From contig NZ_CP021780.1 of the NCBI RefSeq assembly GCF_002192415.1, positions 7,874,001-7,938,000 on the forward strand: a stretch of 64,000 bases of DNA, given 5' to 3'. How positions within the stretch are numbered: the first letter of the stretch is position 1; every line of letters starts with the position of its first letter. The notes beneath the pieces were generated by a model, which was given only the letters and a program-made list of their open reading frames with translations, was not told where the DNA came from and made no database searches. The translations under genes were made by a program, and so were the position numbers. The DNA is from Paenibacillus donghaensis (GTDB lineage: Bacteria > Bacillota > Bacilli > Paenibacillales > Paenibacillaceae). Positions 62,376 through 64,000 of this stretch are shown here, piece after piece.

Positions 62376-63365
62376 TCACTTTGGGAAACGAATGGCAAAT
62401 ATCGCGCCGCCCTGCGGGTGGTTTTTTGCGGTAATCGTCCCTCCCTGCCGGGTTATAATCATCTTGCAGAGAGAAAGTCCAATTCCGTATCCTGTAGCAT
62501 TCGGGGATTTCCCACGATAAAACCTGTCAAACAGGCAGGGTAAATCTTCTTTTTCAAAGCCGGCACCATTGTCGTGGATAGCAATCTCGGTAAACAATGG
62601 GTTGTCCGCGCAGACAATCTCAATCTTCCCGTTCTCGCCTGCGCTTTCCATGCAATTTTTGAGGATATTTTGAATGGCTTCCGATAGCCAACCCGAATCG
62701 CCCTGAACAATTACCCCTTTCGGTGCATCTATTTGCAAATCAATATCGTGCAGCTCCATCGGGATTAGGAACGGCCGAAGCGCGGTGTTTATCAAGTGGT
62801 TTACATCGATCTGCTCGCTTTGGAACACCACAATGCCCGCGTCCAAGCGGGATAATCTCAATAGGGAAGTAAGCAACCAATCCATCCGCACAAGCAATTC
62901 CTCTGTTTCCCTCATAAATGCTTTTCGCTCGTTGTCATCAGGGTTATTCGCCAGCAATGACAGAATGAGGTTCGCGGAGGTGAGCGGAGTTCGGAGTTGG
63001 TGGGCGATGTCGGCCAGCGAATCGGCAAGATGTTCTTTTTCTTTTTTCAGCTCGTCGTTTTGCTCCCGAATACGCAACGTCATTTTTGTTATCTCGCTAT
63101 GCAGAATGGAAAGTTCGCCCTCGTCCGATTCACCAATAAACAGATGGTCAGCATTATGAAGCACAAGATCGATTTGATTTGAAATCCGCGCAATGCTTTG
63201 GTATCGGGCTTTGGTAAACACGAAAAACACTGTGCCAAAGGCAGCGGCAGAAGCGATGGAAAGGATTCCCGCTGCTGTATGTATTGCAAATCCAAGCGTT
63301 ACAGCGGCGGACGCCATTAAGGAGAACAAAATGGCAAACTGCCGAAACTCTCTATTCCGAAGCAT
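62376..63365 (-). CDS. sensor histidine kinase
   Basis: 329 residues: two close membrane helices (QFAILFSLMASAAVTLGFAI and ILSIASAAAFGTVFFVFTKA) with almost no outer loop (intramembrane-sensing type), then a HAMP-like linker, phospho-His in DIAHQLRTPLTSANLILSLL (about 120), and the ATPase domain with IQNILKNCMESAG, DNGAGFEKEDLPCLFDRFYR, TGYGIGLSLCKMI. Such kinases rely on an ABC exporter to sense peptide antibiotics. Its 5' end overlaps the regulator gene by 14 bases. Confidence 0.9.
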   Translation of the reverse strand: MLRNREFRQFAILFSLMASAAVTLGFAIHTAAGILSIASAAAFGTVFFVFTKARYQSIARISNQIDLVLHNADHLFIGESDEGELSILHSEITKMTLRIREQNDELKKEKEHLADSLADIAHQLRTPLTSANLILSLLANNPDDNERKAFMRETEELLVRMDWLLTSLLRLSRLDAGIVVFQSEQIDVNHLINTALRPFLIPMELHDIDLQIDAPKGVIVQGDSGWLSEAIQNILKNCMESAGENGKIEIVCADNPLFTEIAIHDNGAGFEKEDLPCLFDRFYRGKSPNATGYGIGLSLCKMIITRQGGTITAKNHPQGGAIFAIRFPK

Positions 63366-64000
63366 ACTCGCCCCCCAATCTATACCCCGTCCCGCGAACG
63401 GTCAGAATGATTTGCGGGCTTGCCGGGTCGCTCTCTATCTTCTCCCGCAAGCGTTTGATGTACACGGTCAGTGTATTGTCATTGACAAACTCGCCCGCCG
63501 CGTCCCACAATTCGTCAAGTAGCTTACCTCTCGTGATAATATTTTTGGGGTTGCTAATAAACACCAGCAACAAGCGGTATTCTAATGCTGAAAGAAAAAC
63601 CTCGTTGCCGTTTTTTTTCACAACGCCGCTTGCCGTATCGACATGAAGCCCGCGAATTTCAAAATCGGATGCGGAACGTCCGCTTTTTCGCAGGGCGGTT
63701 CCAATTCGCGCAATCAATTCACGCGGACGAAAAGGCTTGGTGATATAGTCGTCCGCGCCTATGTTCAGCCCGGTAACAACACTCGCCTCATCGCCGGAAG
63801 CCGTCAGAAAGATAACGGGAACATCCTGCGCTTCTTTGATTTCCGTGCAAACCGTAAAGCCATTTCCGTCAGGCAAAGAAATATCAATCAGCGCCAAGTC
63901 AAATGTATTCCCGGCAAGCGCGGCAAGGGCTTCACTCCGCGTAGGGGCGTGAGTGACTGTAAATCCCTCCGAGCGGAGCAGCAGCACAAGGTTTCTGGCG
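63352..64000 (-). CDS. OmpR-family response regulator (5' end beyond the window)
   Basis: The frame is open to the window edge (ARNLVLLLRSEGFTV), so the first 10-15 residues are missing; GTG 63987 is an internal codon, not the start. Receiver with Asp in LALIDISLPDGNGFTVC, Lys in DDYITKPFRPRELIARI, and a winged helix ending VRGTGYRLGGEYASE. It is the partner of the kinase downstream and probably controls the exporter genes via the direct repeats at 62350. Confidence 0.9.
   Translation of the reverse strand, partial: ARNLVLLLRSEGFTVTHAPTRSEALAALAGNTFDLALIDISLPDGNGFTVCTEIKEAQDVPVIFLTASGDEASVVTGLNIGADDYITKPFRPRELIARIGTALRKSGRSASDFEIRGLHVDTASGVVKKNGNEVFLSALEYRLLLVFISNPKNIITRGKLLDELWDAAGEFVNDNTLTVYIKRLREKIESDPASPQIILTVRGTGYRLGGEYASE

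Noticed and set aside
1..64000. tRNA, rRNA or origin of replication
   Set aside because: None seen by eye: no cloverleaf with TTCGA-type T-arm, no rRNA-like conserved blocks, no rep or dnaA-box cluster.

Overview
The window is an AT-rich Firmicutes chromosome segment. The best guess for the genus is Paenibacillus: several secreted proteins carry the paired 'copper amine oxidase N-terminal' (stalk) repeats, and there are RCC1-repeat, CAP and LRR surface proteins, strong GGAGG-type ribosome binding sites and many TTG/GTG starts. This is inferred from gene content, because no rRNA or tRNA was seen. Nearly the whole window is accessory DNA: surface proteins, toxin-antitoxin and defence genes, and mobile-element debris. 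Two parts differ visibly in base composition. The IS66 element (about 30.4-32.8 kb) and the last block (about 59-64 kb) are GC-richer, which suggests separate origins.

Layout. (1) 0-4.9 kb: HNH nuclease, an unknown gene, a class B sortase, an amidoligase next to a gamma-glutamylcyclotransferase-like gene, and a membrane protein. (2) 4.9-24.4 kb: surface-protein region. Two paralogous XRE regulators, one broken by a T7 homopolymer frameshift, are each divergent from secreted-protein genes and share a conserved upstream motif. Stalk, transglutaminase-like, CAP, LRR/MucBP, MORN and RCC1 proteins follow, several of them broken. A Fic-like protein with a degenerate active site and a DUF3990 ADP-ribosyltransferase/DUF3791 toxin-antitoxin cluster sit inside (8.7-11.1 kb). 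(3) 24.4-33.1 kb: recombination debris, with one intact resolvase, two resolvase remnants, a probable res site, a complete-length IS66 element with a frameshifted tnpA, and a second, isolated IS66 end. An acidic repeat protein and a zinc-ribbon protein lie between. (4) 33.5-51.1 kb: defence island. It holds a three-gene cluster with an RX4H HEPN protein, a TIR protein, a frameshifted gene plus a PD-(D/E)XK nuclease, a helix-hairpin-helix-like protein, a type I restriction-modification locus (hsdR, extra half-size S-like gene, hsdM, hsdS), a DUF6602-type nuclease candidate and an XRE-ImmA/IrrE metallopeptidase with its partner. (5) 51.4-58.4 kb: VanR/VanZ/VanS homologues with an ABC-2 transporter but no vanHAX, a conjugative-element-type sigma factor and a decayed large serine recombinase. 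(6) 58.4-64 kb, minus strand: the C-terminal remnant of a second large serine recombinase, then an FtsX/MacB-type ABC exporter with its own histidine kinase and a response regulator cut by the window edge.

How they work together. The two-component/ABC modules look like antimicrobial-peptide or cell-wall-antibiotic sensing and efflux cargo left behind by integrative elements whose recombinases have decayed. The most promising uncharacterised material is the three-gene HEPN cluster with a promoter-overlapping palindrome (33.5-35.6 kb), the amidoligase/GGCT/sortase neighbourhood (1.4-4.9 kb), the ADP-ribosyltransferase cluster (9.6-11.0 kb) and the regulator pair with a shared upstream motif (5.6 and 17.1 kb). 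Family assignments come from motifs read by eye and memory of the families; no database search was possible.
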